DNA of 64,000 bases from Acidicapsa acidisoli (GCF_025685625.1 NZ_JAGSYI010000003.1:682001-746000), one strand, 5' to 3'; positions 9,537 to 18,775 are shown, counted from the stretch's first letter. Numbers and translations: made by a program. The notes: generated from the letters alone by a model not told the origin.

Positions 9537-10580
9537 ATGTTTTCAAAGCTTTTTGGCGGCAAGAAAGCCGATAATCCCGCGGAATCGGAAACCTTTGAAG
9601 CGGAAGTAAACGCAACGGTTGCAGAGCCGGAGCCTGCGCAGGACCGCGAACGGACTGGTTTCGGATCTGCCTTCTTTGACCGGATGAAGCAGGCGGTGAC
9701 TCGCACGCGCGAGTCGTTTTCTTCGCGGCTTGAGGGCGTGCTGGCGCTTACGCGAACTGTAGACGAGAGCGCTCTCGAAGACCTTGAATCGGCGCTGCTT
9801 ACCAGCGATCTTGGGCTGCCGACGACGACGGCCATTCTGGAGCAGTTGCGCGACCGGGCGCTCCGGAAGGATATTGCCGGCGGCGAGGAACTTCGGTCGC
9901 TGCTGAAAGAGCAAATCCGCGCGATTCTGGAGGCTCCTCGCAAGCCTATCGCGGAGCCTGCCGCGCCGCCGAAGGTGATTTTTCTGGTCGGCGTGAATGG
10001 TACCGGCAAGACGACGACAAGCGGCAAGTTGGCGGCCTGGAATCGCAACCTAAACAAAACAGTGCTGTTATGTGCGGCAGACACCTTTCGCGCGGCGGCG
10101 ATTGAGCAGCTTGAGGTCTGGGCTTCGCGGTCAGGCGTGGAGATGATCAAGACCAAGCACGGTGGCGATCCGGCTGCGGTTTTGTATGACGCGGTGTCGG
10201 CAGCCAAGGCTCGCGGGATTGACGTCCTTGTGGTGGACACGGCGGGGCGGCTGCATACCAAGACCGGCTTGATGGATGAGCTGGAAAAGATGCGGCGGAC
10301 GGCTAAACGGTTGATTCCAGAGGCTCCGCATGAGGTGCTGCTGGTGATGGACGCAACGACTGGGCAGAACGGATTGCAGCAGGCGCGGTTGTTTACCGAA
10401 GCCTCCGGCGTGACCGGGATTGTGCTGACCAAGCTGGATGGAACGGCCAAAGGTGGTATTGCTGTGGCCATTGCGCGGGAATTGAACCTTCCGGTGCGGT
10501 ATGTCGGGGTTGGCGAAAAGATCGGGGATCTGCTGGAATTTGACCCGGAGGCCTTTGTCGATTCGCTGCTGGGAGACTGA
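9537..10580 (+). CDS. ftsY: Signal recognition particle receptor FtsY
   Basis: FtsY is the membrane-associated SRP GTPase receptor that delivers ribosome-nascent chain complexes to the translocon. The 347-residue protein has a short acidic N-terminal region and a complete NG domain: the G1 loop GVNGTGKTTT (from residue 152), DTFRAAAIEQL, the G3 motif DTAGRLHT and the G4 motif TKLDGTAKGG. The N-terminal A domain is short, as in many bacteria outside the gammaproteobacteria. It lies 127 bases after gpsA and probably has its own promoter. Confidence 0.97.
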   Translation: MFSKLFGGKKADNPAESETFEAEVNATVAEPEPAQDRERTGFGSAFFDRMKQAVTRTRESFSSRLEGVLALTRTVDESALEDLESALLTSDLGLPTTTAILEQLRDRALRKDIAGGEELRSLLKEQIRAILEAPRKPIAEPAAPPKVIFLVGVNGTGKTTTSGKLAAWNRNLNKTVLLCAADTFRAAAIEQLEVWASRSGVEMIKTKHGGDPAAVLYDAVSAAKARGIDVLVVDTAGRLHTKTGLMDELEKMRRTAKRLIPEAPHEVLLVMDATTGQNGLQQARLFTEASGVTGIVLTKLDGTAKGGIAVAIARELNLPVRYVGVGEKIGDLLEFDPEAFVDSLLGD

Positions 10581-10702
10581 ATTCAGCGGCCTGCATAGGC
10601 GGATCGGGCAACAGTATTTGCAGGAATTGCAGCATAGACTGGCGGATAAATTACATAGATTGCCGGATAGCCGACGTTGATCGTCCGGCAAGAGAGACTG
10701 GA

Positions 10703-11842
10703 ATGACTGACGCGATGGCCGCTGCCGAGAAAGATACAGTTTGGATGGGCAAGGCGCTGGATCTTGCCCGTCACGGCATCGGCCTCTGTTCACCGAACCC
10801 CGTAGTCGGGTGCGTGATCCTGGATCGGCAGGGTGAGGTTGCAGGCGAGGGCTGGCATGAGTACGACCGGCTGGATCACGCTGAGGTTGTCGCGATTCGC
10901 GCGGCTGGCGATAGGGCCAAAGGTGGAACTGCTTACGTCACGCTGGAGCCCTGCAACCATACTGGGCGCACTGGTCCCTGCACCCAGGCTCTGATTACAG
11001 CAGGAGTGGCGCGGGTTGTGGCGGCGACCAGGGATCCGAACCCGTTGGTTGCTGGGACTGGGTTGGAGCGGCTGCGGCAGGCTGGAATTGCGGTCGAGGT
11101 TGGAGTATGCCAGGCGGAGGCGCAGCGGCTGAATGAGGGGTTTGCGCGCTGGATTGTCAGCAAGCGGCCAACGGTCGAGATGAAGGTCGCGATTACGCTC
11201 GACGGGCGGATCGGGCCGCCGCCGGGGAAGCAGGCGGCTCGACAGCCTTACTGGATCACTGGCGAGGCTTCGCGGGCTGCGGTGCAGGTGATGCGATGGG
11301 AGGCCGATGCTGTGCTGACGGGCGTCGACACCGTGATTGCCGACGACCCGATGATGACGGATCGCAGCGGCAGGCCGAGGCGCAGGCAGTTGCAGCGGGT
11401 GATTCTGGATTCGGCGCTGCGGATGCCGCTGGACGCGAAGCTGGTAACTACTGCGCAGGACGACGTGGTGCTGTTTACGGTCAGCAAGGATGAGGCGCGG
11501 GTGCAGGAGCTGATCCGGCGCGGTGTTCGCGTCAAAGTGCTCACGGCTGATTCGGGGCGGGTGCCGCTGGGCCGGGTTTTGGACATGCTGGGCGCGGATG
11601 GGATTCAAACGCTGCTTACGGAGACTGGCACGCGGCTAAATACGGCTCTGCTTGCGGCGGGGCTAGTAGACCGGCTGAAGGTTTTCTGTTCGCCGCAGAT
11701 CATGGGTTCCGATGCGGTGCCGGCCTTTCGCGGGCTGAGCATGCCGGTGATGCTCGATGCGGCTGAGGTTGAGCGCCACGGGAATGACTATTCCGTTTCG
11801 GCGCTGCTGCGCGATCCGTGGGCGTCTGCGCCGAAGCATTAG
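10703..11842 (+). CDS. ribD: Bifunctional riboflavin biosynthesis deaminase/reductase RibD
   Basis: RibD carries out the second and third steps of riboflavin synthesis: deamination of the pyrimidine intermediate, then NADPH-dependent reduction of its ribosyl side chain. In the 379-residue protein the N-terminal cytidine-deaminase fold shows the zinc ligands His59, Cys84 and Cys93 and the catalytic Glu61 (HAE and PCNHTGRTGPC). The reductase domain follows from about residue 160 (KVAITLDGRIG). ribE is on the same strand 0.7 kb downstream, separated by two small unrelated genes. Confidence 0.96.
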   Translation: MTDAMAAAEKDTVWMGKALDLARHGIGLCSPNPVVGCVILDRQGEVAGEGWHEYDRLDHAEVVAIRAAGDRAKGGTAYVTLEPCNHTGRTGPCTQALITAGVARVVAATRDPNPLVAGTGLERLRQAGIAVEVGVCQAEAQRLNEGFARWIVSKRPTVEMKVAITLDGRIGPPPGKQAARQPYWITGEASRAAVQVMRWEADAVLTGVDTVIADDPMMTDRSGRPRRRQLQRVILDSALRMPLDAKLVTTAQDDVVLFTVSKDEARVQELIRRGVRVKVLTADSGRVPLGRVLDMLGADGIQTLLTETGTRLNTALLAAGLVDRLKVFCSPQIMGSDAVPAFRGLSMPVMLDAAEVERHGNDYSVSALLRDPWASAPKH

Positions 11843-11862
11843 GTCTCATCAGGCGCTCTTGT

Positions 11863-11880
11863 CCGAAATTTCGGTTTTAA
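11863..11880. terminator. Weak terminator-like palindrome after ribD
   Basis: CCGAAATTTCGG at 11863-11874 is followed by TTTT. The stem can only be 4-5 base pairs once a loop is allowed, so this is a weak candidate. It lies between the converging ends of ribD and the DUF2277 gene. Confidence 0.3.
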
Positions 11881-12146
11881 CTGGCGAATCGTTCGGCGGA
11901 GCGGGCTTTTCTTCTGGCGGCTTCTTCGTCGCGGTCTTTGGGGGATGCTGAGGTTTCGAGCGACGCGAGCAGGCGCGCCGAGACTGCGGCTATTTCGTCG
12001 ACGGCGGCGAGGAATGCGGCTTCGTTCGTCTTCGAAGGCTTGGTGAATCCGCTGATCTTTCGGACGAATTGCAGCGAGGCGTCTCGAATCTCCTGGTCGG
12101 TGACCGGCGGATCGAAGTTAAAGAGGGTTTTGATGTTTCTGCACAT
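11877..12146 (-). CDS. DUF2277 family small protein
   Basis: The 89-residue protein opens with MCRNIKTLFNFDPPVT, the characteristic start of DUF2277 proteins, followed by the conserved DASLQFVRKISGF and a charged C-terminus. The function is unknown. A frame start 11 codons further upstream (12179) is rejected because the family begins at this methionine and an AAGAGG box lies 9 bases upstream of it. It converges with ribD and diverges from the zinc-ribbon gene at 12230. Confidence 0.85.
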   Translation of the reverse strand: MCRNIKTLFNFDPPVTDQEIRDASLQFVRKISGFTKPSKTNEAAFLAAVDEIAAVSARLLASLETSASPKDRDEEAARRKARSAERFAS

Positions 12147-12229
12147 GGGCATTGGCCTCTTACCACAGCATAAACACACACTGAAATGGCCGTGGAAATT
12201 GGAATCTGACCGCGATTGGGTTTTATCAT

Positions 12230-12460
12230 ATGGGAGTTATGCCGTTTCCGATTCGCGTTTGTGCCGTTTGTTCTGAAGAGTTTGAATTGAAGCCGGACAA
12301 GCCCGGTTTTGCCAACCGCTGCCCTTCGTGCAGTGAGCCGGAAGACGATGAGCCGGCCTCGAAGCGCGCCATGGACGCCGAGGAGCGTAAGGCGGAGAGC
12401 GAAGCCAATGAGGCGCGGCGAAAAGCGATCCGCGATCTGCTGTATCGCAAGGACAGCTGA
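12230..12460 (+). CDS. Small zinc-ribbon protein of unknown function
   Basis: The 76-residue protein carries two CxxC pairs (CAVC and CPSC, about 20 residues apart) that would form a zinc ribbon, followed by a highly charged, probably helical or coiled-coil tail (EERKAESEANEARRK). The start is ambiguous between 12230 and 12239; neither has a strong ribosome-binding site. It lies 62 bases before ribE, but no functional link is evident. Confidence 0.6.
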   Translation: MGVMPFPIRVCAVCSEEFELKPDKPGFANRCPSCSEPEDDEPASKRAMDAEERKAESEANEARRKAIRDLLYRKDS

Positions 12461-12522
12461 GGGTTTGGTTTTGCGCCCGGCGAAGAAGAGCCTCGCTCTG
12501 CTAAAAGCGGTAAGCTGGAAGT

Positions 12523-13197
12523 ATGTTTACTGGGATTATTGAGCGGACCGGAACAATCGTTTCTTTAACAGACATGGGCGGGGTGCGGCGGTTGACGGTT
12601 GCTGCGCCGGAGATTGCGGGGCAGTTGCGCGAGGGCGATTCGCTGGCGGTTTCGGGTGTCTGCCTGACAGCGCTGGATGTGAATCCTGAGCTGTTTCATG
12701 CTGATCTGGCGGCGGAGACGCTGGCGAAGACTTCTCTTGGTGCCCTGGCCGCCGGTTCGCTGGTCAATCTGGAGCTGCCTACGGCTGCTGGTTCCCCGCT
12801 TGGCGGTCATATTGTGCAGGGCCATGTGGATGGGACCGGCGAACTCGTCTCACTGAAGCCCGTTGTGTCTGAATCCAGCCCTCATTTTGACAAACAGACG
12901 ACTGACTGGACACTGCGGGTTCGGGTTCCGGAGCATGTGCGCCCGTGGATGGTGTTCAAGGGGTCTGTCGCGCTCGAAGGAATCAGCCTGACGATTGCGG
13001 ACTTTGATGGCGAGATTGTTACCGCCGCCATTTTGCCGCTCACCTACTGGCGCACGAATCTTCATGCGCTGGCCGCTGGCGCGCCGATCAATGTGGAGGC
13101 CGATGTGCTCGTCAAACTGGCCTATGCGAAGCTGCTGGACGACGAAAAGCCCAGGTTTGAGTTGATCGAGGCATGGCTGGTGGCGGAGGGATTTTAG
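12523..13197 (+). CDS. ribE: Riboflavin synthase alpha subunit
   Basis: This enzyme dismutates two molecules of 6,7-dimethyl-8-ribityllumazine to riboflavin and a pyrimidine that is recycled. The 224-residue protein begins with the invariant MFTGIIE and has two lumazine-binding barrels: the first with SGVCLTAL and GGHIVQGHVDGTG, the second with KGSVALEGISLTI. It follows ribD in the same pathway on the same strand. The first base pairs of the coding region have no strong ribosome-binding site upstream. Confidence 0.95.
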   Translation: MFTGIIERTGTIVSLTDMGGVRRLTVAAPEIAGQLREGDSLAVSGVCLTALDVNPELFHADLAAETLAKTSLGALAAGSLVNLELPTAAGSPLGGHIVQGHVDGTGELVSLKPVVSESSPHFDKQTTDWTLRVRVPEHVRPWMVFKGSVALEGISLTIADFDGEIVTAAILPLTYWRTNLHALAAGAPINVEADVLVKLAYAKLLDDEKPRFELIEAWLVAEGF

Positions 13198-13265
13198 TCC
13201 GCGAATCGGGGTATGATTGTTTTTAAGGCACTTACACCAGAATTTACGGGAGGGCAATTCAGACC

Positions 13266-13544
13266 ATGCAGACAATTCAGGCATCGGAAGTGGAAGCTCA
13301 TTTCCCGCATATTCTCGACGGGATTGAACGAGGCGAGACGGTAGTGATCACACGGGAGGGCAAGGCGATTGCGCACATCTCTTCAGGCGCTGGGCCTAAA
13401 GCTGCTCCCGATGCCGGGCCCCAAAGAAAAATCGACCCCGAGCGTATTCAGCGCGCCAAGGCTGAGATTATGGAGATTCGAAAACGCACCAAGCCGGTTT
13501 CGCTCGAGGAAATTCTTTCTGCCCGAGATGAGGGGCGTCGATAG
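13266..13544 (+). CDS. Phd/YefM-type antitoxin
   Basis: The 92-residue protein has the Phd/YefM N-terminal DNA-binding fold (MQTIQASEVEAHFPHILDGI, then ERGETVVITREGKAIAHI) and a disordered, charged C-terminus expected to wrap the toxin. It ends six bases before the PIN toxin gene. A GGGAGGG stretch 11 bases before the ATG could serve as ribosome-binding site. By family, it would neutralise the toxin and repress the operon. Confidence 0.85.
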   Translation: MQTIQASEVEAHFPHILDGIERGETVVITREGKAIAHISSGAGPKAAPDAGPQRKIDPERIQRAKAEIMEIRKRTKPVSLEEILSARDEGRR

Positions 13545-13550
13545 AGAGAG

Positions 13551-13952
13551 ATGCCCTATGTCCTGGATGCTTCTGTGACGATTACATGGGCAATGCCCGA
13601 CGAGGAGCATCCAGTGGCGACCTTAGCCTATGCCCAACTGGACTTCGAGTCTGCCATTGTGCCGCCAATATGGTGCTACGAAGTCCGAAACATTTTACTG
13701 GTTAATGAGCGAAGACAGCGCATTTCGCAAATGGACTCGACCCGCTTTCTTCGTCAGCTAGATCAATTTTCAATCGAGACAGACAACGCGCCGAACCACT
13801 CAAACCTGCTCCATCTGGCCCGCCAGCATCGGCTGACCGTTTACGACGCTGCGTATCTGGAACTGGCTCAGAGGCATGGCGTTCCGCTGGCGACGTTGGA
13901 CAAGGCTCTGTGGGCTGCTGCGAAGGCTGCTGGGATTCCTCTTCTGGCGTAG
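13551..13952 (+). CDS. VapC-type PIN-domain ribonuclease toxin
   Basis: The 133-residue single-domain PIN protein keeps the four acidic catalytic positions: Asp6 (VLDASV), Glu44 (YEVRN), Asp99 (YDAAYLELA) and Asp117 (TLDKAL). VapC toxins are magnesium-dependent RNases, often cutting tRNA or rRNA. It is directly downstream of the Phd-type antitoxin, forming a mixed Phd/VapC module. The gene looks intact. Confidence 0.88.
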   Translation: MPYVLDASVTITWAMPDEEHPVATLAYAQLDFESAIVPPIWCYEVRNILLVNERRQRISQMDSTRFLRQLDQFSIETDNAPNHSNLLHLARQHRLTVYDAAYLELAQRHGVPLATLDKALWAAAKAAGIPLLA

Positions 13953-14097
13953 ATTTGGCGGCCCGGCCTCCTGACTCCCGATTTTGAGCGCGCGGGGCAG
14001 ACTGTGCGTCCATCTGCCAGGGATACTGTCACAGGCGGACTACGGAAGCTGATACCCTTGCGAGAGAACCGGAGACGAGAAGCCGGAAAGCGAAGAT

Positions 14098-15297
14098 ATG
14101 GCTGAATTTGTCATCAAGCTGGCGGATGAGCGGGGACGGGTGCAGGAGCAGACGCACTCGGCTGCCTCGGCGGACGAGTTGAAGCAGCGGTTTCTCCACG
14201 CCGGATACCATGTTTTTTCGGTACGTTCGCGGGGCGGGCTCGGCGGACGCAAGAGAAAGACCAAGCTGGAGCCGTTTCTGATCTTTAACCAGCAGTTTCT
14301 GACGCTGGTGCGCGCCGGTTTGCCCATTCATGGATCGCTGGAGATGCTGGCCAAGAACCAGCGCAATCCGCACTTTGCCGGGCAGCTTTTGAATGTGACG
14401 GAACGGGTGAAGTCGGGCGAGTCGCTCTCGGCGGCCTTTGAGGCGCAGGGCGGTTTTCCGACCATGTACACGACCACGCTGCTGGCCGGAGAGCGCTCCG
14501 GCAATTTGCAGGAGGTGCTGGAGCGGTTTGTGAGCTTCCAGCGCATTTCGCTGACGTTTCGCAAAAAGCTGACGGCTTCGCTGATTTATCCGTGCGTGCT
14601 GATCGTAATCGTCATCGCTCTGTTCATCTTTCTGATCACGTTTGTCGTGCCCAGCTTTGCGACGCTGTATGACCAGATGGGCTCGCATCTGCCTGGGATT
14701 ACGGTCGCGCTGCTGAATTTTGGCGTGGCCGCACAGCACCGTGGGCCGTATGCCGCGGTGGTGCTGGCGGCGATTATCTATGGACTGAACCGGTACTCGA
14801 AGACGCCCCGGGGGCGAGATCTTCTGGATGGCTTTCGCATCAGCCTGCCGGTTTTTGGCAAGATCTGGATCAAGTATCAGGTCGCACTCTTCGGTCGTAC
14901 GCTATCGACGCTGCTTACCGGCGGATTGCCGCTGGTGCCGTCGCTGGAGACGGCTGCGCGATCGATCTCCTCGCAGCGGATTGCGAAGGCGGTCTTTTCT
15001 TCCGTGGTGCGCGTGCGCGAGGGCAAGAGTCTGGCGAATTCTCTGGAGGCGACGAAGGTCTTCCCTGGCGTGGCAATTGAAATGATCTCGGTAGGCGAGC
15101 AGACGGGAGCCCTGCCGCAGATGTTGAATTCGGTCTCGGAGTTTTTTGAAGAGGATGTGGAGACGGCCCTGACGGCCGCGATGGCCCTCATCGAACCCGT
15201 GATTCTGCTGGTCATGGGCGTCTTTGTGGTCATTATTCTCATCGCGCTGTATCTGCCGATCTTCTCCTTAGGGCAGGTGCAGCAGTTCTCGCATTAG
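14098..15297 (+). CDS. Type II secretion / type IV pilus inner-membrane platform protein (GspF/PilC family)
   Basis: The 399-residue polytopic protein has the family's two homologous T2SSF domains (about residues 60-185 and 265-385), each followed by membrane helices, with motifs such as FNQQFLTLVRAGLPI and LFGRTLSTLLTGGLPLV. It forms the membrane platform on which the assembly ATPase extends pseudopili. An extra N-terminal segment of about 50 residues precedes the first domain, as in PilC. It is the first gene of a seven-gene pilus/secretion operon running to 21196. Confidence 0.92.
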   Translation: MAEFVIKLADERGRVQEQTHSAASADELKQRFLHAGYHVFSVRSRGGLGGRKRKTKLEPFLIFNQQFLTLVRAGLPIHGSLEMLAKNQRNPHFAGQLLNVTERVKSGESLSAAFEAQGGFPTMYTTTLLAGERSGNLQEVLERFVSFQRISLTFRKKLTASLIYPCVLIVIVIALFIFLITFVVPSFATLYDQMGSHLPGITVALLNFGVAAQHRGPYAAVVLAAIIYGLNRYSKTPRGRDLLDGFRISLPVFGKIWIKYQVALFGRTLSTLLTGGLPLVPSLETAARSISSQRIAKAVFSSVVRVREGKSLANSLEATKVFPGVAIEMISVGEQTGALPQMLNSVSEFFEEDVETALTAAMALIEPVILLVMGVFVVIILIALYLPIFSLGQVQQFSH

Positions 15298-15333
15298 CGA
15301 GTTGGCAGGTTAGCGGGTTAGCAAGTTAGCGGC
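15298..15333 (+). repeat. Short imperfect tandem repeat (GTTAGCGG-like)
   Basis: Just after the GspF stop, GTTGGCAG, GTTAGCGG, GTTAGCAA and GTTAGCGG follow in near-tandem 8-9 base units. This is probably simple slippage sequence in the intercistronic gap ahead of the gspE ribosome-binding site (GAGGG at 15348). Confidence 0.45.
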
Positions 15334-15358
15334 AACGGTGGCGCTACGAGGGTTGGTT

Positions 15359-16996
15359 ATGGCGGATGCGGTAATTACGGTTCCGAATGGGTTGGCGGCT
15401 GGGCTGGATGAGCGCGGGCAGGCGGAGCAGTTGGCGCGACGGTATCGAGCGGAGTTTGCGGACCTTAAGAATTTCAAGATCCAGCACGATCTGCTACGCA
15501 CAGTTCCCGTGGAATTGATGTTCCGCTTCAATTTTGTGCCTCTGGAACTGCATGACAATGTGCTGGTGATTGCGGTCAGCGACCCATCCAAATTGATGGT
15601 TCTGGATGAGATTGCCGGATTGCTGGGGCATCGCATCGAGCCGCGCGTCGCTACGCTCTCGCAGATTACCGATCTGCTGAAGAAGACTGAGCAGTCGCAG
15701 CGCGTGCTGGATGAGGCGAGCGAAGGACTGACCTTTGATGTGCTCTCCGGCGATGAGAATGCGGACGAGAATATCTCCATCGAGAAGCTGGCCAGCGATG
15801 AGGATCTCAGCCCGATCATCCGCCTGGTGGATACGACGATCTTTACCGCGCTGGAGCGGCGCGCATCGGACGTGCATATCGAGACATACGACGATTCCCT
15901 GCTGGTGAAGTACCGCATCGATGGTGTGCTGCAGCCTGCGATGGCTCCTATTGCGCGCGAGCACCACCAGACGATTCTTTCGCGTATCAAGATCATGTCG
16001 GAGCTGGACATCGCCGAGCGCCGTGTGCCGCAGGACGGACGATTCCGGGTTCGGTATAAAGGGCGGCTGATCGACTTCCGCGTTTCGATCATGCCTACGG
16101 TGCATGGCGAGAACGCTGTGCTTCGTGTGCTCGATAAAGAGTCCATGTCCGAGAAGTTCCGCAACCTGACGCTGGAGGTCGTCGGCTTTGCGGATGCCGA
16201 TCTGTCGCGCTTCCGGCGGTACATTCGCGAGCCGTACGGGATGGTGCTGGTGACGGGGCCGACCGGTTCGGGCAAGACGACGACGCTTTACGCCGCACTC
16301 AATGAGATCAAGAGCGACGAAGACAAGATCATCACCATTGAAGACCCGGTCGAGTACCAGATTCGCGGCATTACGCAGATTCCCGTGAATGAAAAGAAGG
16401 GGCTGACTTTTGCCCGCGGCCTTCGCTCGATTCTGCGGCACGATCCGGACAAGATTCTGGTCGGCGAGATCCGCGACGCGGAGACGGCGCAGATTGCCAT
16501 CAACTCGGCGCTGACAGGACATCTGGTGTTCACGACCGTCCACGCCAATAACGTTGTCGACGTGCTGGGGCGCTTCCTGAACATGGGTGTGGAGGCGTAC
16601 AACTTCGTTTCGGCGCTGAACTGCATTCTTGCGCAGCGGCTGGTGAGGACGATTTGCACCTATTGCACCACGACGGTGAAGCATTCGGAGGAGATGCTGT
16701 TGTTGAGTGGGCTCGATCCGGCGGAGTGGCGCGATTTCGAGTTTCGCGAGGGCGCAGGTTGCATTGAGTGCGGCGGGACCGGATATCGCGGGCGAACGGC
16801 GATTCACGAGCTATTGGACTTGACCGACCCGATCCGGGAGTTGATTCTGGATAAACGTCCCACTTCGGAAGTGCGCAAACTGGCCCAGAAGGAAGGCATG
16901 AGCTTCCTGCGCGAGTCGGCGCTGGACCGGGTGAGGCGCGGCTTTACCACGCTTAAGGAAATCAACAAGGTTACGTTCATCGAGGCATCCAGATAG
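15359..16996 (+). CDS. Type II secretion / pilus assembly ATPase (GspE/PilB family)
   Basis: The 545-residue hexameric ATPase powers pseudopilus extension. It has an N-terminal MshEN/GspE-N domain (about 20-150), then the core with Walker A GPTGSGKTTT (300-309), an Asp box, Walker B ILVGEIRDAETA, the His box HLVFTTVHAN and a tetracysteine zinc motif (CTYC and CIECGG). The ATG at 15359 is chosen over a GTG at 15338 because GAGGG sits six bases upstream of it. Its stop overlaps the PilM start by one base. Confidence 0.93.
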   Translation: MADAVITVPNGLAAGLDERGQAEQLARRYRAEFADLKNFKIQHDLLRTVPVELMFRFNFVPLELHDNVLVIAVSDPSKLMVLDEIAGLLGHRIEPRVATLSQITDLLKKTEQSQRVLDEASEGLTFDVLSGDENADENISIEKLASDEDLSPIIRLVDTTIFTALERRASDVHIETYDDSLLVKYRIDGVLQPAMAPIAREHHQTILSRIKIMSELDIAERRVPQDGRFRVRYKGRLIDFRVSIMPTVHGENAVLRVLDKESMSEKFRNLTLEVVGFADADLSRFRRYIREPYGMVLVTGPTGSGKTTTLYAALNEIKSDEDKIITIEDPVEYQIRGITQIPVNEKKGLTFARGLRSILRHDPDKILVGEIRDAETAQIAINSALTGHLVFTTVHANNVVDVLGRFLNMGVEAYNFVSALNCILAQRLVRTICTYCTTTVKHSEEMLLLSGLDPAEWRDFEFREGAGCIECGGTGYRGRTAIHELLDLTDPIRELILDKRPTSEVRKLAQKEGMSFLRESALDRVRRGFTTLKEINKVTFIEASR

Positions 16997-17925
16997 TGGC
17001 TGGTTTTCGACTGCAGACTTCGATTGGGATTGCGCCGGGCGGGCGGCCAGCGGCGGCGTGCGAAATTTCGCCGACCGGGGTGACGGCCGCTGCGACGGCT
17101 GCTGCCGGGGAAGCGCCGGTCTTTGCTTCCGAGACGCTGGCCCCGAATGTGGTGACGCCGGGATTGCTGGAGGGAAATCTGCATGACCTGCCCGCGATTT
17201 CCGCTGCGATTCGCACCGCATTGGGCCATGTGCAGCCGCGCACGAAGTCAGTGACGGTGGTCGTGCCGGACCCGGCAGTACGGATTTTTGTGCTGGACTT
17301 TGACACGCTGCCTGCGCGCCAGGACGAGGCGCTGCCGGTGCTGCGTTTCCGCCTGCGCAAGTCGGTTCCATTCGACGTGGAGCAGGCGGGCATCAGCTAC
17401 CAGGTGCTGAGCGAGGGGTCTTCTCGCACGGAGACGCAGTGGAAGGTGCTGGCGGCGATCATGCCCGGGCCGGTGCTGGCTGAGTATGAATCCGCTGTCC
17501 GTGCGGCGGGCTACGAGCCGGGCGCAGTGCTGCCGGCGACTCTCGCAGTGTTGGCCGCCATCGACAGCCAGGAAGCGGTACTGACTTTGAATCTGGGCGA
17601 CCGCGCCTTGACTACGTCCATCGTGTCGGGGAATGACATCCTGCTTTATCGCACAGTGGAGTTACCGCCGGAACCGGAGGCGCACAAAGCCGAAGTTCAG
17701 CGGGCAATTGCCGTTGCTGCCGCATTCTTTGAGGATCGGTTGCAGGTCCGTCCGCACCGGATTCTATACGCGGGAGTATTGCCGGTGCATGAGTTTGCGG
17801 AACTGGTGGACGATCCGGCATTGTCGATAGGGGAAGTAGCTCCGCGAGCGGCAATTGGGATGGCCTCGGCGATAGGACAGCATTCGGTTGCGGGAGTGAC
17901 CGGGGCGCTGATGGGGACAAACTAG
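16996..17925 (+). CDS. PilM-like pilus assembly protein with degenerate actin-like motifs
   Basis: Position between gspE and pilN, the 309-residue length and the segment FRLRKSVPFDVEQAGISYQV (close to the PilM/EpsL consensus) identify it. PilM is a cytoplasmic actin-like ring protein that binds the PilN N-terminus. The usual first phosphate loop (GIDIGxxxVK) is replaced by SIGIAPGGRP, and the second (LDIGxxxT) by LNLGDRALT, so both phosphate-loop aspartates are missing. It may not bind ATP in the usual manner. It starts with GTG overlapping the previous stop. Confidence 0.8.
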   Translation: MAGFRLQTSIGIAPGGRPAAACEISPTGVTAAATAAAGEAPVFASETLAPNVVTPGLLEGNLHDLPAISAAIRTALGHVQPRTKSVTVVVPDPAVRIFVLDFDTLPARQDEALPVLRFRLRKSVPFDVEQAGISYQVLSEGSSRTETQWKVLAAIMPGPVLAEYESAVRAAGYEPGAVLPATLAVLAAIDSQEAVLTLNLGDRALTTSIVSGNDILLYRTVELPPEPEAHKAEVQRAIAVAAAFFEDRLQVRPHRILYAGVLPVHEFAELVDDPALSIGEVAPRAAIGMASAIGQHSVAGVTGALMGTN

Positions 17926-17929
17926 AACG

Positions 17930-18775
17930 ATGAAGATCACGCTCAATCTTGCGACTCGGCCTTATGCCGATCAGGGTCCGGCGATCAAGCGGCTGCGCAT
18001 TGGCATGGCGGCGCTAGCGGTGGTGCTTGCCGCGCTGGGCTTTGGGTTGATGCACTTTCACCAGGCGGCGTTGCGCATGGCGGCACAGGAAGATGGTGTC
18101 AATCGATCCATTGCGAGGGTACAGCAGGAACAGGAGGGGTATCGGGCGCAGATGCAGCAGCCGGCGAATGCCCGCGTGCTGCAACAGGCCGAGTTCCTGA
18201 ATGGACTCTTCGATGAAAAGTCTTTCTCGTGGACAGGGGCGATGGAAGACCTGGAGCAGGTGCTGCCAGCCGGGGTCCAGGTGACAGCGATTGAGCCGGC
18301 TCGGGGTAAAGATGGACGCCTTACGCTGCGCCTGAAGGTTTCCGGCCAGCGCGAGCGCTCGGTTGAGATGGTGCGAAACATGGAACACTCGCGGCGCTTT
18401 GTTTCGCCGCGTATCGCCGGCGAGAACTCGGAGAGCAGTTCGCAGGGAGACCTGCAGCCGGTACGCGAGACTGGCAGGGTGAGTTTCGACATTCTTGCCG
18501 AGTACAACCCAGCGACGCTTGAGGAGCGAAAGGCGGAGATTGCAGCACAAAAGCACCGCCATCCCGGCACGGCTTCGGAATCGGCCACGCCATTGCCGTT
18601 ACCCGCTCGGCCTGCAACGCGGATGCCGTATGCTGGCCAGCCTCCCCAACCTTCTCAGACTCTTCCGGGCCATACAATCAGCGATCCCGCACAGCAGCCG
18701 GGCATGCGTCCCAGGCGCAGGGGGGCAGGAGTGCAGAATGCAGCCCCGCAGCCGCCGCAAGGGGGTCCGCAATGA
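17930..18775 (+). CDS. PilN-like pilus assembly protein
   Basis: The 281-residue protein begins MKITLNLATRPYA, matching the short cytoplasmic PilN peptide that docks on PilM (consensus near INLLP or NLATRP). One membrane helix (about 25-45) is followed by a coiled-coil and a periplasmic ferredoxin-like region (VQVTAIEPARGKDGRL). The C-terminal 70 residues are proline- and glutamine-rich and probably disordered. Its stop overlaps the PilO start. Confidence 0.82.
   Translation: MKITLNLATRPYADQGPAIKRLRIGMAALAVVLAALGFGLMHFHQAALRMAAQEDGVNRSIARVQQEQEGYRAQMQQPANARVLQQAEFLNGLFDEKSFSWTGAMEDLEQVLPAGVQVTAIEPARGKDGRLTLRLKVSGQRERSVEMVRNMEHSRRFVSPRIAGENSESSSQGDLQPVRETGRVSFDILAEYNPATLEERKAEIAAQKHRHPGTASESATPLPLPARPATRMPYAGQPPQPSQTLPGHTISDPAQQPGMRPRRRGAGVQNAAPQPPQGGPQ

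Noticed and set aside
9314-10471. Minus-strand frame of 385 codons opposite ftsY
   Set aside because: It is a Ser/Arg/Pro-rich antisense frame of ftsY with no motif.
15494-16807. Minus-strand frame of 437 codons opposite gspE
   Set aside because: It lies entirely antisense to the GspE ATPase gene, which has all its motifs, and shows no family resemblance of its own.
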